Assembly: GCA_029959085.1 (NCBI GenBank)
Contig: JARWIR010000011.1
Coordinates: 11,347,840 to 11,411,839, forward strand
Direction: 5' to 3'
Source of the DNA: Nemophila menziesii
Lineage: Eukaryota; Streptophyta; Magnoliopsida; Boraginales; Hydrophyllaceae
Length of the DNA: 64,000 nucleotides
The notes under the pieces were generated by a model. That model ran no database searches. It was not told the DNA's origin and saw nothing but the letters and a program-made list of their open reading frames with translations. Positions 12,340-24,665 of this stretch are shown piece after piece. The translations under genes and the position numbers were made by a program. The number at the start of each line of letters is the position of its first letter. Within the stretch, counting starts at the first letter, position 1.

Positions 12340-12770
12340 AAATGCACCTCTAAGCTTTTGTTTAGTTTTCCAGTCAGCTACTAAGTTCTTACCCCTATTT
12401 ACTAGAGAAAATTCAATTTATAAGTGTTGCAACACTCTCAAATATCCCTAATCAAATGTGTGATGGAATGAGGGGTTTTAAACTTATTACAATTGAAAGA
12501 GTTAATAACTATAGAATTATCACTCTCGATAGTCACTACTCTAGCTAGAAACTAAGTAGCAATCCTACAAGCTTTATAGACTCTTAAAACTTCAGCCTCC
12601 ACAGGTGATAAGACTCCCATGCACCTAGCATTTCACATCCAAAAAATTACCACAATGGTCCCTGGCAATAAAAGAAAAAAAATTAGCATTTAACACATCG
12701 AAAGCTGCATTTGTGTTGATTTTTATTTCACCAATTGGAGGAGGTAACCATCTTGTTTTATTAGGAAATT
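12340..12770 (-). pseudogene. LINE-type RNase H domain fragment (RVT_3-like)
   Basis: The minus-strand frame contains RWLPPPIGEIKINTNAAF followed by ARDHCGNFLDV, the classic start of the RNase H-like domain found at the end of plant LINE polyproteins and in free-standing copies ('W.PPp.g..KiN.DaAf...iaRD..G'). After a frameshift the domain continues as SPVEAEVLRVYKACRIAT, VVTIESDNSIVINSF and finally NLVADW, matching the conserved AE, SD and ADWLA positions. The catalytic pattern D-E-D is partly degraded (first Asp is Asn). Stops follow. It lies in a block missing from the left inverted-repeat arm, so it arrived after that structure formed. Confidence 0.75.
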
Positions 12771-13315
12771 GAATGTAAATAGTTAGTAGTATATTATTCC
12801 TATAAAATAGCAAGTGGAATTTATGATTATTTTTCTTTCGAGTAAAGAGAAGAAACAAGCCATGCAAATTATCATTTCCATTTACAATTTATAATAGAGG
12901 ATAAAAAACAACCATATGCACTAAAATGTCAATTAATTAGGTGCTAACTTAAGCAAGGGAAATGAAAAAGACGGGGAATAGAAATAAATTATCACACACA
13001 TAAAAAATAAATATATTATTATACTTGATCAATCTTCCAAAACTAAATGATCTAAATGGCATGATTCGGGCCCCACCTTAATTATTTTTAGTATATTCCT
13101 AAAACACATGAATATATGTGTTACATTCGCATAACACATGGACTAAATACGTAATTATCCCATTAAACCGATTTATTAAACTATTTTCAGCTTATTATTT
13201 GTGAAAAAATAATATTAAAATTGTTGAAATTTTGTCCACCTTCTACAATGCTTCAGTATATTTCTTTTTGGCACTCCTAATTGAAGGAACTCTTCATTTA
13301 TGATTCCAATGAAAC

Positions 13316-13884
13316 TAGGGATGTTAATGGTTACGGTTAAAAACCAAAACCGATGATACCCGAACCAATTAAAAATCAAATTATATAATCGCGGTAAACC
13401 ATTAGGTTATAGTTTTAACAAGTGTAACAAATGGTTAAAACTGTTAGGGTATGGTTTTAGATGAAAATAAAACTGAATAACCGAAAACCGTTTATTGTCA
13501 TATACATTTTCAAAAACTATAATAATATAGGTTAAATTAGATATACTGAAATTCTAAAATCAAAATCCAAATACTATATTTAACAAACTTGTTTATAAAT
13601 ATGCAATTTAATTAGATACCAACACAATATTTTATATACGTTGGAGATTTTTCTTTTATGAGTGATTTTATTTAATGAAAAATAATATATTTACTAAATT
13701 ATCATTTGGTTATGGTTAAAAACCAAATATATCGTTTAAAACCGAAACCGAATAATAATGCAGTTATGGTTTTTAAATATTATAACCGATGGTTAAAACC
13801 GTACGATTATGGTTTTTAAAAAATAAACTATTATAGTTACGGTTTTTGATATTTTTGGAAAAAACTAATCCTTTTTCATTCCTG
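13316..13884. mobile_element. Non-autonomous hAT-type element with 8-bp target duplication
   Basis: The element is flanked by perfect copies of AATGAAAC at 13308-13315 and 13885-13892. The ends are weakly inverted: TAGGGATGTTAATGG against CAGGAATGAAAAAGG. The interior is full of short repeats of 'ggttaaaaacc' and 'accgaaaac' on both strands, the subterminal repeat style of plant hAT elements. No transposase frame is present. It sits immediately beside the start of DR2. Confidence 0.75.
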
Positions 13885-13892
13885 AATGAAAC

Positions 13893-16800
13893 TATTATAT
13901 CCATAAAACTTGAAATGGTATGAACATCGATCATATGTTTTAGTAAACATTAATCTTCGTGGCTCAAATTAGCTTATCTGTAAAAAAATATGAAGGAAAT
14001 TAAAATAAATATTAAGATTAATAAATATATACATTAACGTACAATGAAAATGATTAATCAAAAGATATTATATTTGCGAAAAACAACATCATATAAACTA
14101 TAACTCAAATTACATCACGAGTAACAAAAACACTAATTAATGACTGGAACACCATGGATATGTTTGGAGAATTTTGAAAAGAAACAAATAAAATCATTGG
14201 GTAATCAAATACCCTCTATGGTTTGACTAAGGGTAAAAATCCCTTACAATATTAATAGGGACAATACCTCATATGGTTTCCTAACTCTTGGCAACTCACC
14301 CCTTATACTAAAAACAATATTAAAGCTTATCACATTGGGTGCACCGAGCTGCACAAAGTTATCATAAATAGAGGTGAGTTGCCATGAATTAGGGAATGAT
14401 AGAGAGTATTTATCTATTCTAAAACTATAGGGGATATTTGGTATTTTTTTCATAAAACATTTACCAATTTAAATAAGGGAAAAATATTAATTTCACAAAT
14501 TCTATCGAATTCCAAGCTAGTATTTGGGAAAGAATGAAATTGATCAATAAAAGAAGGTCTAAATTGCGAGTTTCAGAATTAAAAAGAAAAGAATATTTTG
14601 CACTTTCCTTCAAACAAATGGGCGCCCTTTAAATATTATCCAATTTATTAGAACGCTCATTTTTCTTTCATCTCTATCACTACAAATAAACATAATTTTT
14701 TCAAATCAAAACCCCGAAAACAACACCTAAAGGTATACAAAATTTTAGCATCTTAAAGATTCGTTTCCAAATTATTATCATGTAGAAATCCAACAAACCT
14801 AAAGCAATAGCAATAAATTTCAAACAACGACGTAAGTTTTTACCCAATGCATAAGATATAAACTCCCTAATTTTGAAAAAGAATCATTAAAAACCATGAG
14901 TTCAAACAAACATAAGTTTTCAACATAAATAATTGAAAAATATCGCAAGATCTCTCAGATTTAATCTATATTTTAAAATATAATTAGTTAAATAAAAAAA
15001 TGTGTATGGATTCGTACATATAGTAGACAAACTATTCCTCTCTCCTTGAAGAGAATCGATCATCACAGTTGTTTTCTAACACGATTAAGTTTTTTCTTAA
15101 ATTTAAACACCAATTGTAAGAAATGAAATCGCTAATTATTTGGCAAAAGAAAACAAATCCCTAATTCTTATTTTGACCAGCTTTCAAGCATATACATGTA
15201 TATATTTTGACAATTGAGGTAACATGTGGGAAAAGTGTATTCATAGGGCTGAGTTTGAGAAATATGGCGATAGTACACAAGGTAATAATGTAAATAATTC
15301 GAAATTTGAGGAATTAAATTTAAGGATATTATTGACATGGAATTTTATCCAAATTAAGTTGGTAGGGCATCCAATGCATTTGAATACTCTGAAAATTTTA
15401 ATTACTCATACAACACAACAATTATTAATTGTATTGATATATTTTTCTTAATTTATTTTCTTGTTCAAAAGTATTAATTTAATTACAATTTTTATTAAGA
15501 AAATTCTTTCATCCAATATTGGATAATCGTACACCAATAATATTAATACACATAACTCATGTGTTAAACTTACAAAATAACTAACTTATTAATCAAATGA
15601 CATGTGTTTTGTTATAATTATCAATGGTCATGATATGATAAAAGGAAAATATTAACATAATACAATTTTTTTTGTATTTTTTAAAATTAAAGAATAATTT
15701 ATTTTGATTAATTTTAATTTTCTTAAATTTATTTAAATTATTAGTTTTTATGTTTTTCATATTAATATCATTTCAAAAGATGTAAAATATTACTTTATAA
15801 AATTTCCTAACCTATAATACTTAGGCAATATTATATAACATAACTTTTTTCATATAAATTTATCCTTTCTCTGCCATTTATTTAAAATTAATTTAAAATT
15901 ATATCTAGACATAAATTTTATAATTATTTATTTGTTTTTTCCTTTATTTTTTTTTAGTCCAAAAAATATTACTTTTCTTTGCATTTTTTAGTAAATTTTA
16001 TTTTTATTCTTTTATTTACTTTAATAATATAAATACAAATTAATTCGTAATTGTTCAATCAAATAAAAATAATTATTTTCTTATTATATCTAAGAGTCAT
16101 ATGGGTAAATATGACTTGGTAAAACTTAATCTTGAATACTTTTAATCATATCTTTTTATTGTGGTTGATTGTTGAATTTTTTTAAATGATCAAATATATT
16201 ATTTAAAATTTAGATTAAGGGAAAAGTAACAATTATAAGTTTGTTGAGATAATCTCTGGCAAGAATACAACTAGTCATCAAACGAGGGTCTAAATATTTA
16301 ATTTTTGAACCAAGGTTGCACTTTAAGCAAACTAAATAGGTGTTCTTTGCATAGAGATCATCCACATTTTCAGTATGAAAATCTAAATGAGAGTTGAATC
16401 CTAAAACTCGAGGGAGGGGCTAATCAGTAGGATGAGAATAGAGAAGAGATATGGTACCCCTTCAAAAAAATAAAGATGAGAAGAGTGCACCATTGTGATA
16501 TATAAGCTTATATATGACATCAATTAATGAGTGATTGATATTCAAAAGATTGCACTAAAGACTCTTAAAGATTGCACTAAAGACTCTTAAAGTTCAAGGG
16601 AAGATCACAACAACTATGAATCTAAGACCTTAGGTATTTTGTCAAACAAGATAGAAGTTCCTTTGGATTCTGAGCTAAAGCATTGCAATATTATCACATT
16701 CAATGACCATCCAATGAAGGTATACCGCTGAGATTAAGAGGTGAAAAGGATTGAAGTGTTAAAGATGAATACTTTTCTAAATACAGCACACCAATTTAAC

Positions 16801-16961
16801 ATAACTATCATTTAGTGGAATATATAAAAAATGTTCCAAATCATCTGACAAAATGAACTAGAAAATTTACCATTACTAATGAGAGAAGACAATTGATAAC
16901 GGTGTAATAATTGGGAATGTTGGGTATTTACTAAAATTGGATGGGTTATAGAGCAAAAATT
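13893..16961. repeat. Large direct repeat, copy 2 (DR2)
   Basis: This is the collinear partner of 2650-6103. It lacks the insertion at 2930-3520, includes a MITE at 14200-14455, and shows a local tandem doubling of a 23-base motif at about 16550-16600. After 16961 the two copies diverge completely. The 75-residue frame at 15224-15451 is not conserved in copy 1 and has no recognisable domain. Confidence 0.8.
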
Positions 16962-19460
16962 TGAAATATTTATCTTGATCTAATAAATTGTGTTAATTAG
17001 GTAAGGTGGGGTGAGCGCTTGTAGCCTACTTGCATATTTCATGTCTATTACTCCTTAACCACATCTTATATGACGTGTATGAATTAATCCTTTCTGATCC
17101 CGACCATGTTGTATAGTTACATCAGTTGAGATGTCTTAGGAGGGTTGGCATATAAAATAAACACACATATCGACGACCGTAACATAACCTATGCATCTTT
17201 ACTCTATTTCATCTGAAATCTTTTGCATTACGAAACTAACAATTTCTTAAGAGTATATAATATTTCTATCATATATTTTTTTATTTTATGTTGGTACTAT
17301 TTATACTATGATATTTAGTTCTTAGTTTCTTTTTTTGCTCTTCGACATTATGGTATATTATTTACTTATTCAAATCTTTGTCCCATTTTATAGTTATATT
17401 GTCGGGATGACAATTATTTAACTTTAGGGTTATTAGATGATGTATCTACCTTTGTGGTTATATATAGTATGTCTGATACAATATTTAACATTATTTATTT
17501 GGTGAACTATTAAACGAAATTTGGTAATTTCCTTAATTTATGTCTTTGTGATGGTATAGAGTAATCTAAGTGTTTTGGGATATTAATATGATTTGAGACT
17601 GTAGATAGACACGGAGTAGTGATTTGATAGGGAATGACACAATACATGGGTACAAGATCCTGGATCACATGAAAAGAAGCACACTCCAAGAAGCTCAGGC
17701 TAAAGATGGGATTCCTAAATAAGCGAGGATGAAATTTTAGGACAATATTGTAGGATGCTTACAGACCACTTGCCTACGTCAAATTTTTCAGTAGATAGAC
17801 AACAAACTTAATTATAGTTTCAGTGTGAGCCTCACTATCCTTTTAACTAGTTAGTAAATTTATAGAGAAAGAAGTAGAAGCCTTCACCTACCTCACATCT
17901 TGGCGAGTTATTATAAAGGAATGCACAGAAAAGGAATATGATAAGCTATTTCATCTTATTAGACCATGGTTAAACTTAAATCGTAGTGGGTTTGGGATAA
18001 TTTTGAAGCTTTTTAGGTAGATTTAACATATATATACTTATAAATAGGTAGTTATAGCCTAAGTAGACGAATTTTCTTTTTTTTTTCATTAAGAGGTAGA
18101 AGATTGAAAAGACGTATTTCTGGATTCTTTCATTGGTATTTTAATTATTTCTTTCTTTCTCTAAATTTTTTCACCGAAGAGTTATAACTTCTCGTACTCT
18201 TACTTTTAGCTGATCATCCAATAATTTAGGGATTATATTGTAAACCCTCCATATTTGTTTTTTTATAATTTTCATTTTATGTATATTAGGATAATAGTGT
18301 GATTGTTTAATTGATAGCTATGCAATTATATTATGTATTGATTGTAACCATATATGCAATTAGTTAACTTAATCACCTAGTCTTAATTATCCAACTCGTA
18401 CAACACCCTATACATAGTGGTTTTGAAGACCAGACCAAGATATGTGTAATGTCATAGTGGAAATTAGTTAATGTTTGTGCATGGGCCATAAGAAATGCGA
18501 TATGTCATAAAGGTTATACAATCATTATAGGATATAGTTAATTGTTGTCTTGACTAAGTGAGGCATTAGAAGTAAAAGCGTATATCTGGTCGATTTCCCT
18601 TAAGATATAGACAAGGGATTATACTGGACTTTGACTCGCGTTGAGTAGTCATAACATATTTCATCCTTTAGAACAATTAATACATCTTAGTAAACAAATC
18701 TGTGAAAGATCATATAAATACCTAGTATGCTCATCTCCCTTGAGGAAACACCATATATATATAGTGTTTATTATTTTTTTAATCCTACTTTCAACCATAT
18801 TATTTTTATTTTAAATATTTTTACTTGTTTCCAATTATTATCTATACACATAAAAAAAGTAGTATAATTACAAGAAATACTTGTGGATAAGGATCTTACT
18901 AATCACTTTATTACTCAAAGAAATATATACACTTACAAAAACTAGCTAGTCCCAAGGCGGCATGTGTTGTTAATCAATTCATTGCATGTGTTGTTAACCA
19001 TTTACTTTTTTTAAAACATTATGATTTTCTGAGAATTTTCAAACATCTAATTTAGCCCCACCAAAGTTTATAAAAATATCTTAACATACAAATGTTTGTC
19101 TTCTTCAAAATTTACTTAAAAAAATTATAGATCTTTATTATAATATAGAAAAACTAATTCAATAACATAAGTTAATTTACTTACTGAATTTTAGAGATAC
19201 ATGTATTATTCTTAAATAATTGAAACGTCCTTTATGCATTATTAATAAGATGATAAACATCCAGGTTTTAAAAGAAGAATAAAAGAAATACATATGTTCT
19301 TTTAGACTTAGATTATATTACACAATGCCTTAATTGTTAAAAAATCCAATTAAACAAACATATGTAAAAATTATATAATAATACATACATAAATAATTTT
19401 TTACTGATATAATAAATAAATATAATTTTTAATTACTTATTCAAAATAAGCATTATAATG
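16962..19460. other. Repeat-like non-coding region, possible LTR debris
   Basis: No gene is recognisable. Around 17600-18250 the sequence resembles the LTR or leader of a retroelement: a TATA-like 'ttataaatagg' at 18038, a long T tract, then 'tgtaaaccctcc' near 18240. I could not find a matching second LTR or protein-coding part, so this remains a suggestion. Confidence 0.3.
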
Positions 19461-19472
19461 TTATATATATAT

Positions 19473-19561
<89 letters not shown>
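19461..19561. repeat. (TA)n microsatellite, about 100 bp
   Basis: A TA run with two early interruptions (acatacat). It forms the left boundary of repeat T copy 1. Confidence 0.9.
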
Positions 19562-19568
<7 letters not shown>

Positions 19569-20240
19569 AACATATCTTACATAATAGTGAGGACTTAATC
19601 ATTTTAAGGTATTAATGATTTCTGGTGAATCCATTAATTTTTAGTGACATTCTCACCACACATTTTATTTATTTGTGTAACTTAATATTTTAGAATAAAT
19701 TTAATAAATATTCTATATATCTATGTTTTTGATATACACTAATTTCAAGACAAATTAAATATTAAAAATTATCAAACAATTAAAAAAAAATCTTGTACTA
19801 GACTTTGAAGGGGACTGTTAACATATATAATTTTGAATGTGATTTTTCAGGCAACCACCCGTATAAACATTAAATCTTCTTCTCATGACCATCTTGCTGA
19901 AGATCTAAGAACATTTATATAGTTTTCTCTCATTCTCTTTCCGTCAAAACGTTTTAGCAAAAATTTCGCTCCACATATAGCTTTTCCTCTCTCCGTGTCC
20001 AAAATCAGTGATGGTGACTACACTTTTGAAATTAAATAAACCCAATATGCTTTTGGCAGGTTGATAATTTTAAATTTTTATGGTGGAACAAGATTTCTAT
20101 GATATAATAGGTGATTTTGTTAGAAAAAAACAATATTGAATAAATAACAAATAAAATAATGTCACGAAAATAAATGGACACAAGATATACGTAATTTAGA
20201 AAATTTTATGTTTGAACAAGTAGACGATCATCTACTATGT
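19562..20240. repeat. Dispersed repeat T, copy 1
   Basis: About 680 bases match 37390-38110 in the same orientation, from 'cataatagtgagga' after a TA run to 'caagtagacgatcatc' near the end. The segment 'tttacgtggttcag' at the end of copy 2 is a motif common in plant repeats. Neither copy has a recognisable protein. Confidence 0.75.
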
Positions 20241-21038
20241 TCTACAAGAACCTCTTTTTTTTTTTAAAGTTTATCGCTCACTCATTTTTTGGTCTTACAT
20301 CTTTATTGGTTTATGTTCATACAACTTTTTCACATACCCTACCCGGAACCCTTGTGGGGATTAAATATGATACACATAATTACATATTAGGTAGCTCCAT
20401 AAATCTAATCAGTATTATTTAGGAAACAAGTCTAATCATTTAAAAATAAATTATTACTTGAATCTCATATCAAGTAATATGTTTCTTCGTCTCCAGTTTT
20501 GATTGAATTATTGAGTTTAATTATAATCCACACCACAACAATCCTTTTCTTGATGAGAAGTTTCAAGAATTTTTTTAGCATTTTGAACCTCACCCAAGTT
20601 GCTAGTGCAAGAATCATTGCTCGATAACAATCAGGATATCAAAATATGTGAATCTCGTTTTGATCTTTAGAATGCTAGATTCTTCACACAAAAGCAATTT
20701 TCATCTCCTATATCATCTCCACTTAAGAAATTTAATCTTCAACTTTCATGAAATATTAACAAAAGAATTAAACGAGAAACAAGATTTAAATGATTCAGAA
20801 AATTGGTTATGTCCATGATAGTTCACACCGTTTCACAATAATATAGAAACACTTGACCAGATAAGAAGAACAAGCTACATCAACTTTATATAAAAATAAC
20901 TTTTATATTTTGTCACAAGTGTATCACTAAAACTCAATTTGTAGGTATCAAACCTCTCTGTCTATGTTAACACAACCCCGTCACACACCTCCCCAGCCCC
21001 TTGTGGGGAGGGAATATATTACAGAAGAACAACAAACT

Positions 21039-21110
<72 letters not shown>

Positions 21111-22031
21111 GAAATATTACTTAAGTAACAAGTCTAAAAAATTCATAATATATTATATCAGTTGGGTTTTTAACTTGATCAAAATATTAAGTTTTGATTT
21201 CTAACGACATTCCAATAATTGTTTATGGCAATTTTATGGTTTGATTTGGTGATGACGACAACAACTTGGTGTGGTGATTGTTTCAAATTGGGCCTTGCTT
21301 TAAACAGAGGGTTTAGAATTGATAAAGGGGAATACAAAAGAAGTAATGTTGGATTTCGATGATGGCATTGGAATACTTATGTGTTGTTGAACTGGGTCTC
21401 GCTTTGATAGATTGACATGTAACGCAACAAGACCAACATGTTAACAAAGCCAACAATTACTTAGTATTTCTTTCCTTAATGATGGTGTTGCATGAGTTTC
21501 TTGAATGAAGAATAAAATTACTATTGATGGAGTGAGTTAAGATTGTTAGCAACTCAGTGGTAAAGAAATAAATAATAAAATTGGTATGAAGTAGGGCATT
21601 AATCTGAGCTTGTTGATTTGGTTGTATTCTTAGGTTGTAATTGAACGCGGAAAAAAGGGGTGATAAAATTATTTATTGGTGTTCAGTAATTGAAAAATAG
21701 TATATTGGTTGTATTGAAAAAAATCTCGTTTGCATAGTATATGAGACAAGATCCCAATTAACTAGGGATTTTTACCCCCTTCCTATCATGTAAAATTTAT
21801 GTTCTACCCCTCTAGATAACTTGATATCACATCTTACTATTGATATCCCATTATTAAATTGGTTCCCTCTCTCATTGCTAATGAATTACTTGGATTCTAA
21901 ACTTTCTTACCTTCCAAGTATAAAAAGTTTCAAATTATCTAAACATGAAACATGATATAATATTCAAAAATATTAGCAGAGATCGAATGAAAATTTCCCA
22001 AATTATTCAACATTAAACACAATATAATATT
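20241..22031. other. No gene seen; contains a (TA)n tract
   Basis: A TA run of about 66 bases lies at 21041-21106. The surrounding sequence has no coding signal that I can assign, and frames through the TA run only encode Ile-Tyr repeats. Confidence 0.6.
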
Positions 22032-22481
22032 TTAAAATATGAAGCATAGATCTAACAAAGAAGTACCTAAACAAAAAATATTACTGTAATTTTTGAAATG
22101 CAAGATTATCACGTACATCCTCCTATATGAAAAGAGATCTTCCAGGTTCACCCTCAACACCATGAGGGTAGCTTTCAGGTACACCAATCTATGCATCAAT
22201 TTCAAGTTCCTCCCCACATCACAAAGAGATTGTCCAGCTGCTTGATTCTCCTCTTCTTCAAGAGAAAACATATGAACTAATATTTCACCAGTTTCAAGAA
22301 TATGAAACACACAAACATCACCTTTTTTAATCTTGTTTTCAAACAGAAACCTAGACATGCCTTTGGTTAAATAATACCCTTCTTTTTTAGGAGATACGGT
22401 GACTCTCCAGGTTTTTCCTTCTGAATTCCGGAGAACAACTTCAGTCTTGTGAGGTATATACAACATCAGTTTTGGATCCAT
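22032..22481 (-). pseudogene. REM/VRN1-type B3 DNA-binding domain protein, N-terminally truncated
   Basis: Residues 2-75 read as the C-terminal two thirds of a plant B3 domain: TEVVLRNSEGKTWRVTVSP (strand pairing 'vtLr...GktW.V'), then LTKGMSRFLFENKIKKGDVC followed by VFHILETGEILVHMF, corresponding to 'l..GW..F..dN.L..GDvcvFel......f.v.iF'. B3 proteins of the REM type bind DNA in the nucleus. The start of the domain (the 'p.F.k.l' and 'IP..f' strands) is missing, and an in-frame TAA lies 15-18 bases before the ATG, so any missing part would have to sit in an upstream exon. From about residue 85 onward the frame loses resemblance and probably runs into intron. It is a fragment or the last exon of a gene whose first part is gone. 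Confidence 0.75.
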
Positions 22482-23089
22482 CCTTACTATTTTATGTTAG
22501 AGCACTTAATATTATCTTGTTAAAAGTATCACAAGTTAAAATTTTGAAATTGTTGTTTTATAATAAATATATCAAATACTTCAGGTAGTATAGCCCATTC
22601 ACTATAAAACTACCGATGGCGATCGAGGTATAGATACAAATTTTATTTTTACATAATTTCACTACAGTTTGGGAACTCATGCCTTATCGATCACCTTCTT
22701 GATTATTGGATTGGTTTATTCAATTTGACCTACGGCATGTACATGCTCTGATGTAGTTTGTTCGTCTCCTTTGATTTATTCATAAACCAACCGTAGGAAA
22801 AACTGAACAGAGGCAAGAACATGTCTATGAGGCTTCCTTTTCTTCCTTCAATTATTTTATTAAGTAAGGACACATGGTTTAAGTTATGCCTATGTCCCAT
22901 TCCAATCCTCTAGGGTACTCCGAGTAATATCCCATGTTTTTCACGATTCTCCAAAGAAAAGTATGTTAGTTCATGTTTTTCCTTAGGTGCCACACCAACC
23001 CTCCTTCATCTAACCTGGCAAACGCTTTCTACAAATTCTTCGATAAAGTTATGGAGGTGTGTAACGTGGTCGTTTAATGAATGTCAACA

Positions 23090-23376
23090 CGATTGGAGTA
23101 GCTCTTTGTGGAGGGTGCAGTACGTGGCATGGGTATTGGTGAGTCCAAAAGGCATTTTTTTATCAAACAACCCTTTATTAGTTAAATGCTTTTCACACAG
23201 GTCGTCTTTGCCTCGTCTCCTTCCATGATACGCACATGATAGTAGCCACACCCTAGATCCAAATTTGAGAAGTAACTTGCACTAATTAATAAGGGAAAAG
23301 AACTCTGCAAGTAAAGTGGATACTTGTTTTTAATGGTTACGTTACCTTTTTGAGCTCGGGTAAAATTAGTATTCAA
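23090..23376 (-). pseudogene. Ty3/gypsy reverse transcriptase fragment
   Basis: The frame contains VTIKNKYPL, ASYFSNLDLGCGYYHVRI and EGDEAKTTC, the standard Ty3/gypsy reverse transcriptase run around the first catalytic aspartate (family: 'tiKN.YPLP.id.l...l.gA..Fs.lDL.sGYhqirv...d..KTaF'). Just downstream on the same strand, in another frame (about 23100-23155), MPFGLTNTHATYCTLHKE matches the following 'mPFGLtNAPatF' block. Frameshifts separate the two, and the second catalytic YxDD motif is not readable. A second, more decayed copy of the first part lies in the tandem duplicate at 23521-23797. Confidence 0.8.
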
Positions 23377-23797
23377 GTTTGAATGCTAATTATTTTTTTA
23401 CTATGCCTATTAATAAAATAAATAAATAATCACTTCATCCCAGGATGAGAGTGAAGGGAGATAACTTATTCTGTAGCTTCCCCAAATCCATAATTCTTAC
23501 TTAAGAACATTTTAACTTGCACATGATAGTAGCCCGACCCTAGATCCAAGATTGAGAAGTAACTTGCACTAATTAATCAGGGAAATGAACTCTGCAAGTA
23601 AAGTGAATACTTGTTTATAATGGTTACGTTACCTTTTTGAGCTCGGGTAAAATTAGTATTCAAGTTTGCATGCTAATTATTTTTTTACTATGCCTATTAA
23701 TAAAATAAATAAATAATCACTTCATCCCAAGATGAGAGTGAAGGGAGATCACTTAAACTGTAGCTTCCCCAAATCCATAATTCTTACTTAAGAACAT
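23234..23797. repeat. Tandem duplication of 277 bp within gypsy fragment
   Basis: Copy 1 (23234-23510) and copy 2 (23521-23797) both run from 'acatgatagtagcc' to 'cttacttaagaacat' with few differences, separated by 10 bases. The duplication covers the reverse transcriptase segment and adjoining sequence that includes 'taataaaataaataaataat'. Confidence 0.9.
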
Positions 23798-23799
23798 GT

Positions 23800-24358
23800 T
23801 ATGAGTTGTAAAAAGTTATCATTAATAGAGGTGAGTAGTCACGAGCAACAAAATCATCAAATATATTTATCATCTATTTGACGGTAGGGTTTCTTGATAT
23901 TTTGTTAAACCATACTGAGCATTTGATATTTTTACCCTAATATTCACATATAAAGAGAAAAATTATATATATTAGAGCGCAATGATTTTTTATGATGAAG
24001 ACATGTTAAAAATAAATTATAAATTTAAAAAATATGTAATAAATTAAAAAAGCAAGCCTTATCCTAAAAATATCACAATTCCTCTAAATTATATATTTTC
24101 CCAAAAATAAAATATAATTTTAAAATTTATAGGATTTAGTTTCAATATTTAGACCTTAACGCCAAATTTTTTTTGAATGACGAAGCTTTCTCAATGGCTT
24201 CAAATGGGGTATATTTATTGGGTTATATTTAAATATCAATAATGTTGGGTATTGTACATATAAGAATAACTCAAACATAACCTATTATACGAACCTTAAA
24301 TAGTCCAATCATTTTATTTCTCTTTTAATTAATTTTTTCTCTATAATTTACACGAATA
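23800..24358. other. Half MITE copy and AT-rich DNA, no gene
   Basis: 23805-23935 resembles the right half of the MITE found at 3590-3850 ('gttgtaaaaagttatcatta', 'gaggtgagtagtcacga', then the 'tttaccctaa' end). The remainder is AT-rich without a coding signal. Confidence 0.5.
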
Positions 24359-24665
24359 AACTATTTAGAGTAATAATATATACTACCCAAATATCACCCA
24401 ATGATGTGGTGTGATTTTTTTTTTTTGATCATTAAATCAAACTTTATTAATGACAAATCAACTGCCAATATCTTTTACAATTTGAACCTAGTCACCTAAA
24501 GCCCAACACGGGTCACTAGTGCTATTCTCGGCCCAAATTACATTAAACCTTACTACAACCTTAAACGATATTACAACTATTACAAAGCATGTTAAAAAAG
24601 CCCACTATTCATCTATTACAAAACATATCAAATGGACCTAACATAAAGATAAGAAAAAACATCTA

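Larger units (their letters stand above)
10437..13150. repeat. Large inverted repeat, right arm (with insertions)
   Basis: This is the reverse-complement partner of 6108-7967. It is longer because at least three blocks are absent from the left arm: a MITE at 11391-11540, a hAT-like MITE at 11726-11953, and a LINE-type RNase H fragment within about 12235-12890. Removing these gives arms of similar length. The left arm therefore provides empty-site evidence for each insertion. Confidence 0.8.

Noticed and set aside
6108..13150. Calling the inverted repeat a Mutator element
   Set aside because: Long inverted arms would fit, but no transposase and no 9-11-bp target duplication were found.
21001..21204. 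67-residue open frame
   Set aside because: It is mostly an Ile-Tyr run from a TA microsatellite.
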